DNA of 64,000 nucleotides, from contig NZ_BBOJ01000001.1 of the NCBI RefSeq assembly GCF_000974445.1, positions 186,001 through 250,000 of the forward strand. Direction: 5' to 3'. The DNA is from Lentzea aerocolonigenes (GTDB lineage Bacteria > Actinomycetota > Actinomycetes > Mycobacteriales > Pseudonocardiaceae). The position numbers were made by a program, and so were the translations under genes. Shown in pieces: positions 27,833 to 37,197 of this stretch (within the stretch, counting starts at the first letter, position 1; each line of letters opens with the position of its first letter). Below the pieces are notes generated by a model, which made no database searches, was not told the DNA's origin, and was given only the letters and a program-made list of their open reading frames with translations.

Positions 27833-28288
27833 ATGACGAATACGTGGCAAGGACGCACCGCGCTGCGCAGTCTCGCCATCGGGCTCGCGCTGGGGACGGT
27901 CCTCACGCTGCTCGCCCTGCCGGCGCTCAAGTACGAGATCGCCGATCACGCCAACCTGCTGACGCGGGTGCTCGCCTACGGCTTCCTGCTCGTGCCCGTT
28001 GCGGTTGTCACCGTGCTGAAGAGCGAAAGCCCCATCACGCACACGACCGGGCTCGTGGCCGGTGCGACGGTGGTGCTGGCCACCACCGCCCAGACCTACA
28101 CCGGCACGCCGATGCCCTACGTGTGGCTCGCGGCGACGACCCTGTTCGGGTGCGCCGCCGCGAGGATCATCAGGAACGAGCGTTACGCCTTGACGGCCTC
28201 GACGTCGGGCTCGTCGGCCTTCAACGAGTCGATCAACGCGTCGCGTTCGGCCGTCGGTTCGGGCTTCGCGAAGCCGATCACCAGGTAG
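27833..28288 (+). CDS. Small integral membrane protein
   Basis: 151 residues with four predicted membrane helices (about 12-32, 42-62, 70-88, 95-112) and a short polar C-terminus. No family recognised. The last 106 bp lie opposite the 3' end of the symporter gene, so the final 35 residues are constrained by the other strand and may not be conserved. Function unknown. Confidence 0.6.
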   Translation: MTNTWQGRTALRSLAIGLALGTVLTLLALPALKYEIADHANLLTRVLAYGFLLVPVAVVTVLKSESPITHTTGLVAGATVVLATTAQTYTGTPMPYVWLAATTLFGCAAARIIRNERYALTASTSGSSAFNESINASRSAVGSGFAKPITR

Positions 28289-29694
28289 AGCACGAGCGAG
28301 ACCAGCAGCGGCGTCGAGACGATCAGGGCCTGCGAGACCGTGAAGTCCTTCAGGAACTGCTGTTCGACGTAGAGGAACACCCAGGTCGCCAGGCCGCCGA
28401 CGGTCGAGGTCAGTGCGGCGGTCGGGCCGACCTTGCGGAACCACGGCAGCAGGCCGAGCATCAGCGGGATCGCGATCGGGCCCATCGTGGCTGCCACCAG
28501 GGCGATCACGACCTTCAGCACGAAGCCCTTGGTGTCCGCGGTCAACGCGATGGTCATCGACAGACCGATGAACAGGAACGTGGTGATGCGCGCCAACCGC
28601 AGTTGTGCGTCCGCGGTCATCGTCCGTGCGCCCTTCCAGATGCGCGGGAGGATGTCACGGGTGATCACGGCGGTGATGACGTTGGCGTCGGAGGAGACCA
28701 TCGCCATCGTGTGCGAGAAGAAGCCGGCGAGGACGAGGCCCACCATGCCCGCGGGCAGCATGGCCTTGCCCATCTCGACGTAGGCCTGTTCCGCGTTGCC
28801 CTCCATGCCCGGCACGATCAGCGGCGCCGCCCACATCGGGAAGAACAGCACGAGCGGCCACACCAGCCACAGCGCCGCGGACAGCAGGGCAGAGCGCTTC
28901 GCGGCGAAACCCGACGGGGCGGCCATGTAGCGCTGGGCCAGGTTCCACATGCCGCCGTTGTACTCGAGCGTCTTGATCAGGAAGAGCGCCATGAAGAACG
29001 TCAGCGTGTAGGGGCCGGTCAGCGGGTCGCTGTGGCTCTCGGGGAGCTTGTCCCAGATCGTCCACATGAAGTCGAGGCCGCCGAAGTGCGAGGCGACCGC
29101 GAAGAACATCGCGAAGCCCGCGAGGCCCTGGATGATGAACTGGCCGAAGTCGGTCAGCGCGTCGGCCCAGAGGCCGCCGAGCACCGAGTAGACCATCGTG
29201 ACGACACCGACGAGCGCGATGCCCCAGCCGATGGGAACGCCGGCGAAGCCCTGCAGCAGCAGTGAGACGGCGACCCACTTGGCCGCGATGTCGACGACCT
29301 TCAGGCCCGCACCCGCCCACGCCATGACCTGCTGGGTCGGCACGTTGTAGCGGATGGCCAGGTACTCGAGCGGCGACTTCACGTCGTGCTTGGCCCTCAG
29401 CCGGTTCCAGGCGGGCGCCCACAGGAACGCGCCGATTCCGACACCGAGACCGATCGTCAGCGACCACCAGATGTAGACCGTGAGGCCGAGCCGGTACGCC
29501 TCCGCCGCGAACGCGACGAACATGACGGCGCTGTACCCGGACATGTGGTGGGAGATGCCCGACAACCACCAGGGCATCTTGCCGCCGGCGGTGAAGAAGT
29601 CGGCGATGTTGTTGATCCGCCCGCGGGACCAGAGCCCGATGCCGACCATCACCACGAAGTAACCGGCGACCACGATCCAATCGAGGGTGCCCAT
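28183..29694 (-). CDS. Sodium:solute symporter (SSS family)
   Basis: 503 residues with about 13 membrane helices. It begins DWIVVAGYFVVMVGIGLWSRG and contains the SSS pattern of helix 5-7 (VYSVLGGLWADALTDFGQFIIQ) and the late HTMAMVSSDANVITAVITRDI segment common to Na+/sugar or Na+/carboxylate carriers. ATG at 29694 with GGAGG 4 nt upstream. It is divergent from a LuxR regulator across a 243-bp promoter region. The substrate is undetermined. Confidence 0.92.
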   Translation of the reverse strand: MGTLDWIVVAGYFVVMVGIGLWSRGRINNIADFFTAGGKMPWWLSGISHHMSGYSAVMFVAFAAEAYRLGLTVYIWWSLTIGLGVGIGAFLWAPAWNRLRAKHDVKSPLEYLAIRYNVPTQQVMAWAGAGLKVVDIAAKWVAVSLLLQGFAGVPIGWGIALVGVVTMVYSVLGGLWADALTDFGQFIIQGLAGFAMFFAVASHFGGLDFMWTIWDKLPESHSDPLTGPYTLTFFMALFLIKTLEYNGGMWNLAQRYMAAPSGFAAKRSALLSAALWLVWPLVLFFPMWAAPLIVPGMEGNAEQAYVEMGKAMLPAGMVGLVLAGFFSHTMAMVSSDANVITAVITRDILPRIWKGARTMTADAQLRLARITTFLFIGLSMTIALTADTKGFVLKVVIALVAATMGPIAIPLMLGLLPWFRKVGPTAALTSTVGGLATWVFLYVEQQFLKDFTVSQALIVSTPLLVSLVLYLVIGFAKPEPTAERDALIDSLKADEPDVEAVKA

Positions 29695-29937
29695 GTGACC
29701 TCCTTGCGTGCACACACGTGTGCCCGCGAGAGCACCAGGCCTCATGGCGGCGGGAACCTGGCACATCCGCACGGGATATGTGACGTAGGTCTTACGAGAC
29801 TGTTGCCGTGGGACGGAAGACCTTCGCCGGTCTTGAATCACATTCGTGACCCTTGTTCATCCACGTGAAACGGCTAGTCCGCGTCACACGTCCGAGGGAA
29901 CGACGTCTCACCTCCGGATGCACGAACGGAGGTGCTG

Positions 29938-30576
29938 ATGCTCCCGCCCAGCCGGCCTGCTCCCGGCGTCGCGCTGATCGACCCCGTACCGCTCTACCGC
30001 GAGGGCCTGTCGGCTCTGGTCCGGCGGACCGCCGGCCTGCGCTGGCTCGGCTCGACGGGCGACCTGCACGCCGCCGTTCGCCTGCACGAACGACTGCGCC
30101 CCGACGTGCTCCTCGTCGACTCCGTGCTCGATCCCGTCGGCCACCTGGCACGGCTTCTGGTCGAGCGCGACCCGAACCTGCTCGTCATCGGACTCGTCCG
30201 GGACGCGCACTCCCACGCGAACTACGTCACGACCGCGCTGGAGGCAGGCGTTCGCGGCGTCGTGCCGCGCAGCGCCCAGCCGGAGCAGATCGTGCGGGTG
30301 ATCGCGGAGACCTGCCGTTCACGCGGCTACGTGCACCCCGACCTGCGCCCCAGGGAACGGCCGACGCTCACCCGGCGCGAGTACGAGGTCCTCACGCTCA
30401 TCGCGGACGGCCTGGAGAACCAGCAGGTCGCGGACGAGCTGATCGTGTCCGTCGAGACCGTGCGAACCCACGTGAAGGGCATCCTGCGCAAGCTCAGCGC
30501 GCGCGACAGGACGCACGCCGTGTCGCTCGCCTACCGGTCAGGACTGCTGATCGGCCGCCCAGCCGTGCTCGAGTAG
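29938..30576 (+). CDS. NarL/FixJ-type LuxR regulator with atypical receiver
   Basis: 212 residues: an N-terminal receiver-like domain (about 8-125, with LLVDS at the phospho-Asp position) and a C-terminal LuxR helix-turn-helix (about 140-200: LTRREYEVLTLIADGLENQQVA, then VSVETVRTHVKGILRKL). The acidic pair that normally opens the receiver is reduced to IDPVPLYREG, so phosphorylation is uncertain. No kinase gene is adjacent. The ATG at 29938 has GGAGG 5 nt upstream. It is divergent from the symporter and may regulate it. The 3' end overlaps the convergent TetR gene by 39 bp. Confidence 0.9.
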   Translation: MLPPSRPAPGVALIDPVPLYREGLSALVRRTAGLRWLGSTGDLHAAVRLHERLRPDVLLVDSVLDPVGHLARLLVERDPNLLVIGLVRDAHSHANYVTTALEAGVRGVVPRSAQPEQIVRVIAETCRSRGYVHPDLRPRERPTLTRREYEVLTLIADGLENQQVADELIVSVETVRTHVKGILRKLSARDRTHAVSLAYRSGLLIGRPAVLE

Positions 30577-31116
30577 CCCGAACACCTCGTCGGCCGCCTG
30601 CTCGCGGTCCTCCCGGCCGAAGATCACGTCACGTGACTCCAGGGCGAACCGGGCCAGCGCGACGCACCTGACGTCGTCCGCAGGCACCCCGACCTCCTCG
30701 GCGATGGCGCGCGCCAGCCCCTCCTGGTGGCGCATCCACATCTTGTGCTCGTACGTCCGCAACGCCGGCGTCTCCTGCACCAGCCGGTTGAACGCGCCGA
30801 ACAGCGGATGGTCGACGTGCCCGTACGACATCCGCACGAAGTGGTCCCGCAGCGCGCGTGGGATCGACTGTCCCGCCGGCCGGTTCCGCACCGCGCCGAC
30901 CAGTTCGGCCTCCTGCTGCTCGTCCTCGTCGAAGAGCAACGACTCCTTGCTCGGGAAGTGCTTGAACAGCGTCGTCACGGACACGTCCGCGCGGTCGGCG
31001 ATCTCCTTCACGCCCACGTCGTCGAACCCGCGCGCCAGGAACAGCTCCAGCGCCGCGTCGGCGATCGACTGACGGGTCTGCAGCTTCTTGCGCTCACGGC
31101 GGCCGAGTTCGGTCAC
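30538..31116 (-). CDS. TetR-family regulator next to an FAD monooxygenase
   Basis: 192 residues. The helix-turn-helix spans about 15-60 (VKEIADRADVSVTTLFKHFPSKESLL), followed by a helical ligand domain. GTG start at 31116 with TACGAT 6 nt upstream, indicating a leaderless transcript; the frame extends far upstream only as antisense to the monooxygenase. It is divergent from that monooxygenase with a dyad (31143-31162) between them, so it likely represses it. The 3' overlap with the LuxR gene is 39 bp. Confidence 0.9.
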   Translation of the reverse strand: MTELGRRERKKLQTRQSIADAALELFLARGFDDVGVKEIADRADVSVTTLFKHFPSKESLLFDEDEQQEAELVGAVRNRPAGQSIPRALRDHFVRMSYGHVDHPLFGAFNRLVQETPALRTYEHKMWMRHQEGLARAIAEEVGVPADDVRCVALARFALESRDVIFGREDREQAADEVFGLLEHGWAADQQS

Positions 31117-31142
31117 CGCACGATCGTAGCGCACCGGTGTAG

Positions 31143-31162
31143 CCACTTCAAAAGTTGAGTGG
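31143..31162. promoter_or_regulatory. Dyad between tetR and the FAD monooxygenase gene
   Basis: CCACT-N10-AGTGG with an inner CAAAAGTTG core in the 82-bp divergent promoter. Probable TetR operator. Confidence 0.5.
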
Positions 31163-31198
31163 TTGCACTTTTGTAGTCGATGCGCTTTCATCGAAGAC

Positions 31199-32236
31199 AT
31201 GACCACACCACGCATCGCCATCGCGGGAGCCGGCCTCGGCGGCCTCACCTGCGCCCGCGTCCTCCAGCTGCACGGCCTCACCGACGTCACCGTCTTCGAG
31301 CGCGAGACCTCTCCCGACGCCCGCCAGCAGGGCGGCACGATCGACCTGCACGCCGGCAGCGGCCAGGAGGCCATCCGCGCCGCCGGCCTGTTCGACGAGT
31401 GGCGCGCGCTCGCCCGTTTCGAAGGCCAGGAGCAGCGCAAGGTCGACCACGCCACCGCCGCGTTGATCGAGCACGAGCCCGCGGAGGGCGACTTCCGGCC
31501 GGAGATCGACCGCGGCCAGCTCCGGAACCTGCTGCTCGACTCGCTCACGCCGGGAACCGTCAGCTGGGGCCTCGGCATCAGCTCCGCGGCACCGGGCGGC
31601 GAAGTCACGTTCCCCGACGGGTCGACCGCGAGGTTCGACCTGGTCATCGGCGCGGACGGCGCCTGGTCACGGGTGCGCCAGGCCCTGTCGCCGGCCGTGC
31701 CGCGGTACACCGGCGTGATGTTCGTGGAGACCCGTCACGACAACGACGAACGCCTGCTCGACCTCACCGGCCAGGGCACGATGGTCGTGGACCACGAGGG
31801 CCTGATGCTGTGGGCGCAGCGCAACAGCGGCAATCACATCCGCGCGTACGCGTGCATGCGCGCGCGTGAGGACTGGAAGCCCTCCAACGCCGAACTGCTC
31901 GACCTCTACGCGGACTGGCACCCGGACCTGAAGGCGTTCCTCGCCGGCGAACTGATCCACCGGCCCCTCTACGCGCTGCCCGTGCCCCACACGTGGGAGA
32001 CCACACCCGGCGTGACGTTGCTCGGTGACGCCGCCCACCTCATGCCGCCGCTCGGCGTCGGGGCGAACCTCGCCATGGAGGACGCGGCCGAACTCGCGGT
32101 CGCGATCGCCGAGCACGGCGTCCGAGACGGTGTGCGGGCCTACGAATCGGTCATGTTGCCGCGCGCGATCGACGCACAGGAGCGCACGAACGCAGGTCTC
32201 CTGGACATGGTTCCCGAGCGCCCGATACGCGTCTGA
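31199..32236 (+). CDS. FAD-dependent monooxygenase (TetX/PHBH-like)
   Basis: Class A flavoprotein hydroxylase, 345 residues. Motifs: Rossmann GAGLGGLTCARVL at 8-20, the middle motif DLVIGADGAWSRVR, and GDAAHLMPPLGVGANLAMEDA for FAD ribityl binding. QQGGTIDLHAGSGQEAI matches the subgroup that includes the tetracycline-inactivating TetX, but this does not establish the substrate. ATG at 31199. The divergent TetR and shared dyad suggest substrate-induced expression. Confidence 0.88.
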   Translation: MTTPRIAIAGAGLGGLTCARVLQLHGLTDVTVFERETSPDARQQGGTIDLHAGSGQEAIRAAGLFDEWRALARFEGQEQRKVDHATAALIEHEPAEGDFRPEIDRGQLRNLLLDSLTPGTVSWGLGISSAAPGGEVTFPDGSTARFDLVIGADGAWSRVRQALSPAVPRYTGVMFVETRHDNDERLLDLTGQGTMVVDHEGLMLWAQRNSGNHIRAYACMRAREDWKPSNAELLDLYADWHPDLKAFLAGELIHRPLYALPVPHTWETTPGVTLLGDAAHLMPPLGVGANLAMEDAAELAVAIAEHGVRDGVRAYESVMLPRAIDAQERTNAGLLDMVPERPIRV

Positions 32237-32312
32237 CCGGCACTCATGCCCGATTCAGGTCGCCAGGAGGAGTGTCTACTTCGCCACCAGTGGGTGGTCA
32301 CCCTTGCCGGGG

Positions 32313-32350
32313 TTACTGTCGAGTAATACTCTGTTGTTACCGGTCAGTAG
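32313..32350. promoter_or_regulatory. Paired 14-bp palindromes upstream of fadE5
   Basis: TTACTGTCGAGTAA (32313-32326) and TTACCGGTCAGTAG (32337-32350), starts 24 bp apart. They resemble the paired sites at 53458-53487 and 56172-56201 in the fatty-acid cluster, so the TetR encoded at 55483 may act here as well (inference). Confidence 0.5.
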
Positions 32351-32387
32351 GCGACCCCGCCGCGACCCTGAGGAGTGAGCTGACGAG

Positions 32388-34223
32388 ATGGGCCACTACA
32401 AGAGCAACGTCCGGGATCTCGAATTCAACCTGTTCGAGGTCTTCAACGTGCAGGACCACCTCGGCAAGGGGCCGTTCGAGCAGTCCGACGAGGACACCGC
32501 GCGCGGCGTTCTGTCCGAGATGAAGACGCTCGCGGAGGGTCCGCTCGCGGACTCGTTCGCCGATGCCGACCGCAACCCGCCGAAGTACGACCCGGCCACG
32601 TTCTCGGCGACCCTGCCGGAGTCGCTGAAGAAGTCGTACCAGGCGATCTGGGACGGCGAGTGGTACCGCATGTTCCTGCCCGAGGCGCTGGGCGGCTTCG
32701 GCACGCCCCCGTCGGTGGCGTGGGCCGCGTCCGAGATGATCCTGGGCGCCAACCCGCCGATCTACATGTACCTGGCGGGCCCGAGCTTCGCGACGGTCGT
32801 CTACAACAACGGCACCGAGCGCGACAAGCACTGGGCGCAGATCATGATCGACCGCGGCTGGGGCGCCACGATGGTGCTGACCGAGCCGGACGCGGGTTCC
32901 GACGTCGGCGCCGGCCGCACCAAGGCGATCAAGCAGGACGACGGCTCCTGGCACATCGAGGGCGTGAAGCGGTTCATCACGTCCGGTGACCAGGACCTGA
33001 CCGAGAACATCATGCACATGGTGCTGGCGCGTCCCGAGGGCGAAGGCATCGAGGCGAAGCCGGGCACCAAGGGCCTGTCGCTGTTCCTCGTGCCGAAGTT
33101 CCACTTCGACCCGCAGACCGGTGACCTGGGCGAGCGCAACGGCGCCTTCGTGACCAACGTCGAGCACAAGATGGGCATCAAGGCGTCCACCACGTGCGAG
33201 CTGACGTTCGGCCAGCACGGCGTCCCCGCCAAGGGCTGGCTGCTGGGCGAGGTGCACGACGGCATCGCGCAGATGTTCGACGTCATCGAGTACGCCCGCA
33301 TGATGGTCGGCACCAAGGCCATCGCGACGCTGTCGACCGGCTACCTGAACGCGCTGTCCTACGCCAAGGAGCGCGTCCAGTCCGCCGACCTCACGCGCAT
33401 GACGGACAAGACCGCCCCGCGCGTCACCATCACCAACCACCCGGACGTGCGCCGCAGCCTGATGCTGCAGAAGGCGTACGCCGAGGGCCTGCGCGCCGTG
33501 TACCTGTACACCGCGACGTTCCAGGACAAGGTGATGCTCGGCGGCGACGACGCCAAGCTCGCGGCCCAGGTCAACGACCTGCTGCTGCCGATCGTCAAGG
33601 GCGTCGGCTCGGAGCGCGCGTACGAGCAGCTGGCGCAGTCGCTGCAGACGCTGGGCGGCTCGGGCTTCCTGCAGGAGTACCCGATCGAGCAGTACATCCG
33701 GGACTCGAAGATCGACTCGCTGTACGAGGGCACCACGGCCATCCAGTCGCTGGACTTCTTCTTCCGGAAGATCATCCGCGACAAGGGCCAGGCGCTCGCG
33801 TTCATCAACGGCGAGATCCAGTCCTTCCTCGACAACGAGGGCGGCAACGGTCGCCTGAAGGAGGAGCGCGCGCTGCTCAAGCAGGGTCTCGAGGACCTGC
33901 AGGGCATGCTGGGCGCCCTGGTCGGCTTCCTGACCTCGTCGCAGGAGGACGTCCGCAACCTCTACAAGGTCGGCCAGAACTCGGTCCGCCTGCTGATGAC
34001 CGCGGGTGACGTGCTCGTCGGCTGGCTGCTGCTGCGCCAGGCCGAGGTCGCGCTGCAGAAGCTCGACGGCGCGCCGTCGGCCAAGGACAAGGCGTTCTAC
34101 GAGGGCAAGATCGCCGTGGCGTCGTTCTTCGCGAAGAACGTGCTGCCGGAGCTCACGTCCCGCCGCAAGATCGCCGAGTCGACCGACAACGCTCTGATGG
34201 ACGTGGACGAGAGCGTCTTCTAA
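32388..34223 (+). CDS. fadE5: Acyl-CoA dehydrogenase FadE5-type
   Basis: FAD enzyme for the first step of beta-oxidation, passing electrons to ETF. The 611 residues equal the length of M. tuberculosis FadE5 (Rv0244c), a broad-chain-length enzyme. Motifs: [13 protein letters not shown] (FAD/substrate loop), [50 protein letters not shown] (catalytic and FAD region), and the extra C-terminal helical domain of this class. In M. tuberculosis it neighbours fadA2-fabG4-htdX; here that set is 20 kb away but shares the operator motif. Terminator at 34248. Confidence 0.95.
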   Translation: MGHYKSNVRDLEFNLFEVFNVQDHLGKGPFEQSDEDTARGVLSEMKTLAEGPLADSFADADRNPPKYDPATFSATLPESLKKSYQAIWDGEWYRMFLPEALGGFGTPPSVAWAASEMILGANPPIYMYLAGPSFATVVYNNGTERDKHWAQIMIDRGWGATMVLTEPDAGSDVGAGRTKAIKQDDGSWHIEGVKRFITSGDQDLTENIMHMVLARPEGEGIEAKPGTKGLSLFLVPKFHFDPQTGDLGERNGAFVTNVEHKMGIKASTTCELTFGQHGVPAKGWLLGEVHDGIAQMFDVIEYARMMVGTKAIATLSTGYLNALSYAKERVQSADLTRMTDKTAPRVTITNHPDVRRSLMLQKAYAEGLRAVYLYTATFQDKVMLGGDDAKLAAQVNDLLLPIVKGVGSERAYEQLAQSLQTLGGSGFLQEYPIEQYIRDSKIDSLYEGTTAIQSLDFFFRKIIRDKGQALAFINGEIQSFLDNEGGNGRLKEERALLKQGLEDLQGMLGALVGFLTSSQEDVRNLYKVGQNSVRLLMTAGDVLVGWLLLRQAEVALQKLDGAPSAKDKAFYEGKIAVASFFAKNVLPELTSRRKIAESTDNALMDVDESVF

Positions 34224-34247
34224 GCGTCTTTCAAGCGCTGCAAGGAC

Positions 34248-34289
34248 AACGGGTCCCCGCACCTCCTGCCCGAGGTGCGGGGACCCGTT
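34248..34289. terminator. Strong terminator shared by fadE5 and the DUF1206 gene
   Basis: Perfect 18-bp stem (34248-34265 with 34272-34289, 6-nt loop) ending in TTT on the + strand. It lies between the two convergent stops. Confidence 0.88.
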
Positions 34290-34291
34290 TC

Positions 34292-35083
34292 TCATTCCTT
34301 GAGGGCTCGTGCGGCGACGAAGCAGTAGACGCCGAACGCGGCGATGCCGATCGCGACCGCGGTGAGCAGGAACGCGCCGTAAGGCTGTGCCGCCAACGTG
34401 TGCAGCGCCTTGTCCATGCCGCCGGACTGCTCCGGGTCCGCGTAGATCGCCGCGAGTCCGACGAGGACACCGATCACGCCGTACGCGACGCCCTTGCCGA
34501 TCCAGCCGATCCGTCCGACCGGCTCGATCCACGACGGTGCGCGGCTCATGTCGAGGTCCTTCTCGAAGGACTTCTTGATTCCTTTGTAGACGATCACGCC
34601 CGCGGTGATGAGCACGCCGATCGCCACCGCGCCGACGAGCAGCTGGCCGCCTGGCCACGACAGCACCTGCGCGGTCAGCTCCTGCTGCTTCTCCGTGCTG
34701 TCGCCGGCGGAGCCGCTGGTCGCGTACTTGAAGGCGGCCAGGGCGATCGCTGTCGCCGTGATGGCACGGGCGGCGGAACCGATGCGCTTGGAGATCCGCT
34801 TCCGCTGCTTCTCGACGTAGGTGTAGCCCACGCAGGCCAGGATCAGCTGCCAGATCGCGAAGAACACCAGACCGATGCCGACCGTCCACAACAGCCAGGC
34901 ACCGTTCTCCGCGAGCTCCGTCAGCGCGCCCTTGGAATCCGTCCGCTCGGCGTCGCCGCCGAACGCGACCTGGAGCGCCAGCCACGCGATGAGCACGTGG
35001 ACCGCCCCGTACACAACCATCCCCACCCGCCCCAGAGTCTGGACGACGGGGTGTCTTCGCGCCTCATGCGCAACAGTGGCCAC
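34292..35083 (-). CDS. DUF1206-family membrane protein
   Basis: 263 residues with six hydrophobic helices arranged as three repeats of two, each beginning with GRxG or GRIG (LGRVGMVVYGAVHVLIA and VGRIGWIGKGVAYGVIGVLVG), the DUF1206 pattern. The start is taken as GTG at 35083 because homologues begin a few residues before the first GRVG and TATTCA lies 7 nt upstream; the frame to 35152 would overlap the upstream gene by 23 nt. Function unknown. Confidence 0.85.
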   Translation of the reverse strand: MATVAHEARRHPVVQTLGRVGMVVYGAVHVLIAWLALQVAFGGDAERTDSKGALTELAENGAWLLWTVGIGLVFFAIWQLILACVGYTYVEKQRKRISKRIGSAARAITATAIALAAFKYATSGSAGDSTEKQQELTAQVLSWPGGQLLVGAVAIGVLITAGVIVYKGIKKSFEKDLDMSRAPSWIEPVGRIGWIGKGVAYGVIGVLVGLAAIYADPEQSGGMDKALHTLAAQPYGAFLLTAVAIGIAAFGVYCFVAARALKE

Positions 35084-35113
35084 GAACGGGTGAATACCCG
35101 CGCGTGGCCACTG
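35074..35113 (-). terminator. Hairpin between VanW and DUF1206 genes
   Basis: CAGTGGCCACG/CGTGGCCACTG (35074-35084 with 35103-35113) with an inner CGGGT/ACCCG pair. It follows the VanW-family stop and covers the start of the DUF1206 gene. Confidence 0.6.
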
Positions 35114-35129
35114 TGAACCGGGCTTTGTC

Positions 35130-37121
35130 TCAGCCGCCGGGCGGCGGCTCACAAACGATCTTGTACTGCGGGTCGTAGCGAACCGTGCGCGACTCGCTGC
35201 GGGACTGGCCGGTGCGGCGGTCCTTGATCGTGCGGGTGTCCGTCACCGAGAAGCCGGGGACGCCGTTGCTCGGCGAGCAACCGGCCTTGGTGACCTTCTT
35301 CTCCTGCGGCTGGGTCGGGTTGAACTCGCCGCTGGTGGAGCCGGTGACGTCGTAGTTCTTGGTGCCCCAGAGCCTGATGGTGATCGTGGAGGGCGTCCAG
35401 ATCGTCTGGATGGCGATGCCCGTGTCGTCCGGGTTCGTGAACGCGATGTCGATCGGGCTGTTGCCCGCGGTGTCCATGAACACGGTGGCCTCACGGCCCT
35501 TCGGGTACCGCGTGATCCAGTAGCTGTGCTCCTTGTGGCCCGCGTCCTTCATGCCCGCGACGTAGGACGCGTTGTAGAGCGTGGTCGCGAACTGCGAGAT
35601 GCCGCCACCGACCGCCTTGTCGGGGATGCCGTCGTTGATGATGCCGGCCTCGACGTAGCCCTGCGCGGTGCCGCGGGGGCCGGTGTACTTGTTGAGGCTG
35701 AACGTCTCGTGCGGCTTCACGATGGCGCCGTTGACCTTCTCGGCCACGACCCGGATGTTGACGCCCGAGGCAGCGGCGAAGCCACCGGTGGTGAACTCGC
35801 CGATGACCTCCTTGATGCCCATCTTGTTCGCCTGCTCGGTGGTGACCTTCGCGGGCGTGTGCTTGTACTCGAACTTGAGCTCGCGCGCGTCGGTCTTCTT
35901 CAGCACGTCGAAGTAGGGCTGGAGGTTCTTGTCCCAGTCGACGCCGAGGCCGTCCACCGACTCCTTCACGACCGGCTTGCCGCCCTCGAACACGATCTGG
36001 GCGTCCTTGCCCTCTTTCTCCGTGTCCTTGAGCTGCGGGCCGACCGCCTCGACGAGCTTGTCCTTGTTCGCCGCGACGTTCAGCGCGCCGCCGTCGCCGG
36101 GCGTGAAGGCCAGCGTGGCGCCGATCTGCTCCGGGGTGAGCGTCGCGTCCTTGCCCTCGCCCTTGATCGTGACGGGACCGGACACGGCCGTCTTGACGAC
36201 CTCGTTGAGCGCCTTCTCGACGCCTTCCTTGGTCGTCTTCACCGGGGTGAAGTCCATCGGGACCTCGACCGGGCTGCCGGACGCCCAGTTCGCGACGACC
36301 GCGCCCGCGGCCTGGTCGGCCTTGAGCTTCTGGCCGTCGTGCGGGTCCACGGCGACGGGCTTGGCGCCCTCGAACTTGATGGTGCCCTCGATGGGGTCGT
36401 GGTCGAGCTTCGGCCGCAGGGCCTCGAGCGCGCCGGTGACCTTCGCGTTGTCGCCCTTCGTCGCGACACCGACCTCGCGACTGGTGAAGAACGAGGTGAC
36501 GCGCGTGACCGGGCTGAGCGGCTGGCTGCCCGCGCGGTCGATCGTGGCGTCCCAGTCGAGCTCCAGACCCGCGGCCTTGGGGTCGAGCTCGGCGTTGACG
36601 TCGCCGGCCTTGAGCGCGACGGGCTTGCTGAGCCGCGGGCCGATCTCGTCGCGCAGCTTCTTCTCGGCGTCGTCGTGGCTCATGCCGCCGACGTCGACGC
36701 CAGCCACGGTCACGCCGCGGGGCACGTTGCCGCTGGACACGAGGATGTCGAGGCCGTAGAGCAGGCCGAACGCTCCGACCACGGCCGCGGCCACGATCAG
36801 CGCCTTCTTCTTCGTGTTCTTCGGCGGGGCGTCGTCCTCGCCCGGCTCGATCATCACGGGCCCGTAGACGCCCGAGTCCTCTGGCTGCGGCGCCGGCGGC
36901 GCCACCGGCCGCATGTACTCGGTGGCGTCCTCGCTGGCGGGGAACCCGACGTTGGGCACGGCCGCCGTGACGGTCGGCTCGCTGGTGTCCGGCTCCTCCG
37001 ACGGCCACGCGTCGGTGGCGGCGTTCAGCTGGACCGGGTTGATCTTGGTGGTCTGCTCCGAGGCCGTGCCGCCGGGACCCACCGGAGGCATCGCTCTCGT
37101 CTTGTCAGCGTCGTACGGCAC
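35130..37121 (-). CDS. VanW-family cell-envelope protein
   Basis: 663 residues: a cytosolic Pro/Glu-rich N-terminus (about 1-115), one membrane helix (about 125-145: ALIVAAAVVGAFGLLYGLDIL), and two PG_binding_4-like domains beginning VPRGVTVAGVDVGGMSHDDAEKKL. A VanW domain follows (about 455-590: FSLNKYTGPRGTAQGY and GGGISQFATTLYNASYVAGM) and a G5-like tail. VanW proteins occur in glycopeptide-resistance clusters and many actinobacteria, but the function is unknown. GTG at 37121 with GGGGAG 4 nt upstream; the frame to 37241 is not supported. Confidence 0.9.
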   Translation of the reverse strand: MPYDADKTRAMPPVGPGGTASEQTTKINPVQLNAATDAWPSEEPDTSEPTVTAAVPNVGFPASEDATEYMRPVAPPAPQPEDSGVYGPVMIEPGEDDAPPKNTKKKALIVAAAVVGAFGLLYGLDILVSSGNVPRGVTVAGVDVGGMSHDDAEKKLRDEIGPRLSKPVALKAGDVNAELDPKAAGLELDWDATIDRAGSQPLSPVTRVTSFFTSREVGVATKGDNAKVTGALEALRPKLDHDPIEGTIKFEGAKPVAVDPHDGQKLKADQAAGAVVANWASGSPVEVPMDFTPVKTTKEGVEKALNEVVKTAVSGPVTIKGEGKDATLTPEQIGATLAFTPGDGGALNVAANKDKLVEAVGPQLKDTEKEGKDAQIVFEGGKPVVKESVDGLGVDWDKNLQPYFDVLKKTDARELKFEYKHTPAKVTTEQANKMGIKEVIGEFTTGGFAAASGVNIRVVAEKVNGAIVKPHETFSLNKYTGPRGTAQGYVEAGIINDGIPDKAVGGGISQFATTLYNASYVAGMKDAGHKEHSYWITRYPKGREATVFMDTAGNSPIDIAFTNPDDTGIAIQTIWTPSTITIRLWGTKNYDVTGSTSGEFNPTQPQEKKVTKAGCSPSNGVPGFSVTDTRTIKDRRTGQSRSESRTVRYDPQYKIVCEPPPGG

Positions 37122-37197
37122 AGCTCTCCCCGTTGCCCTGTCTCTACTGAGGTGGCATATGTGTGTAGCTATCAGGCGCAGATCACGAACCGGCGGC

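Noticed and set aside
31199-32236. Tetracycline-inactivating TetX
   Set aside because: Only general class A flavin hydroxylase motifs are visible; substrate-specific assignment would be over-reading.
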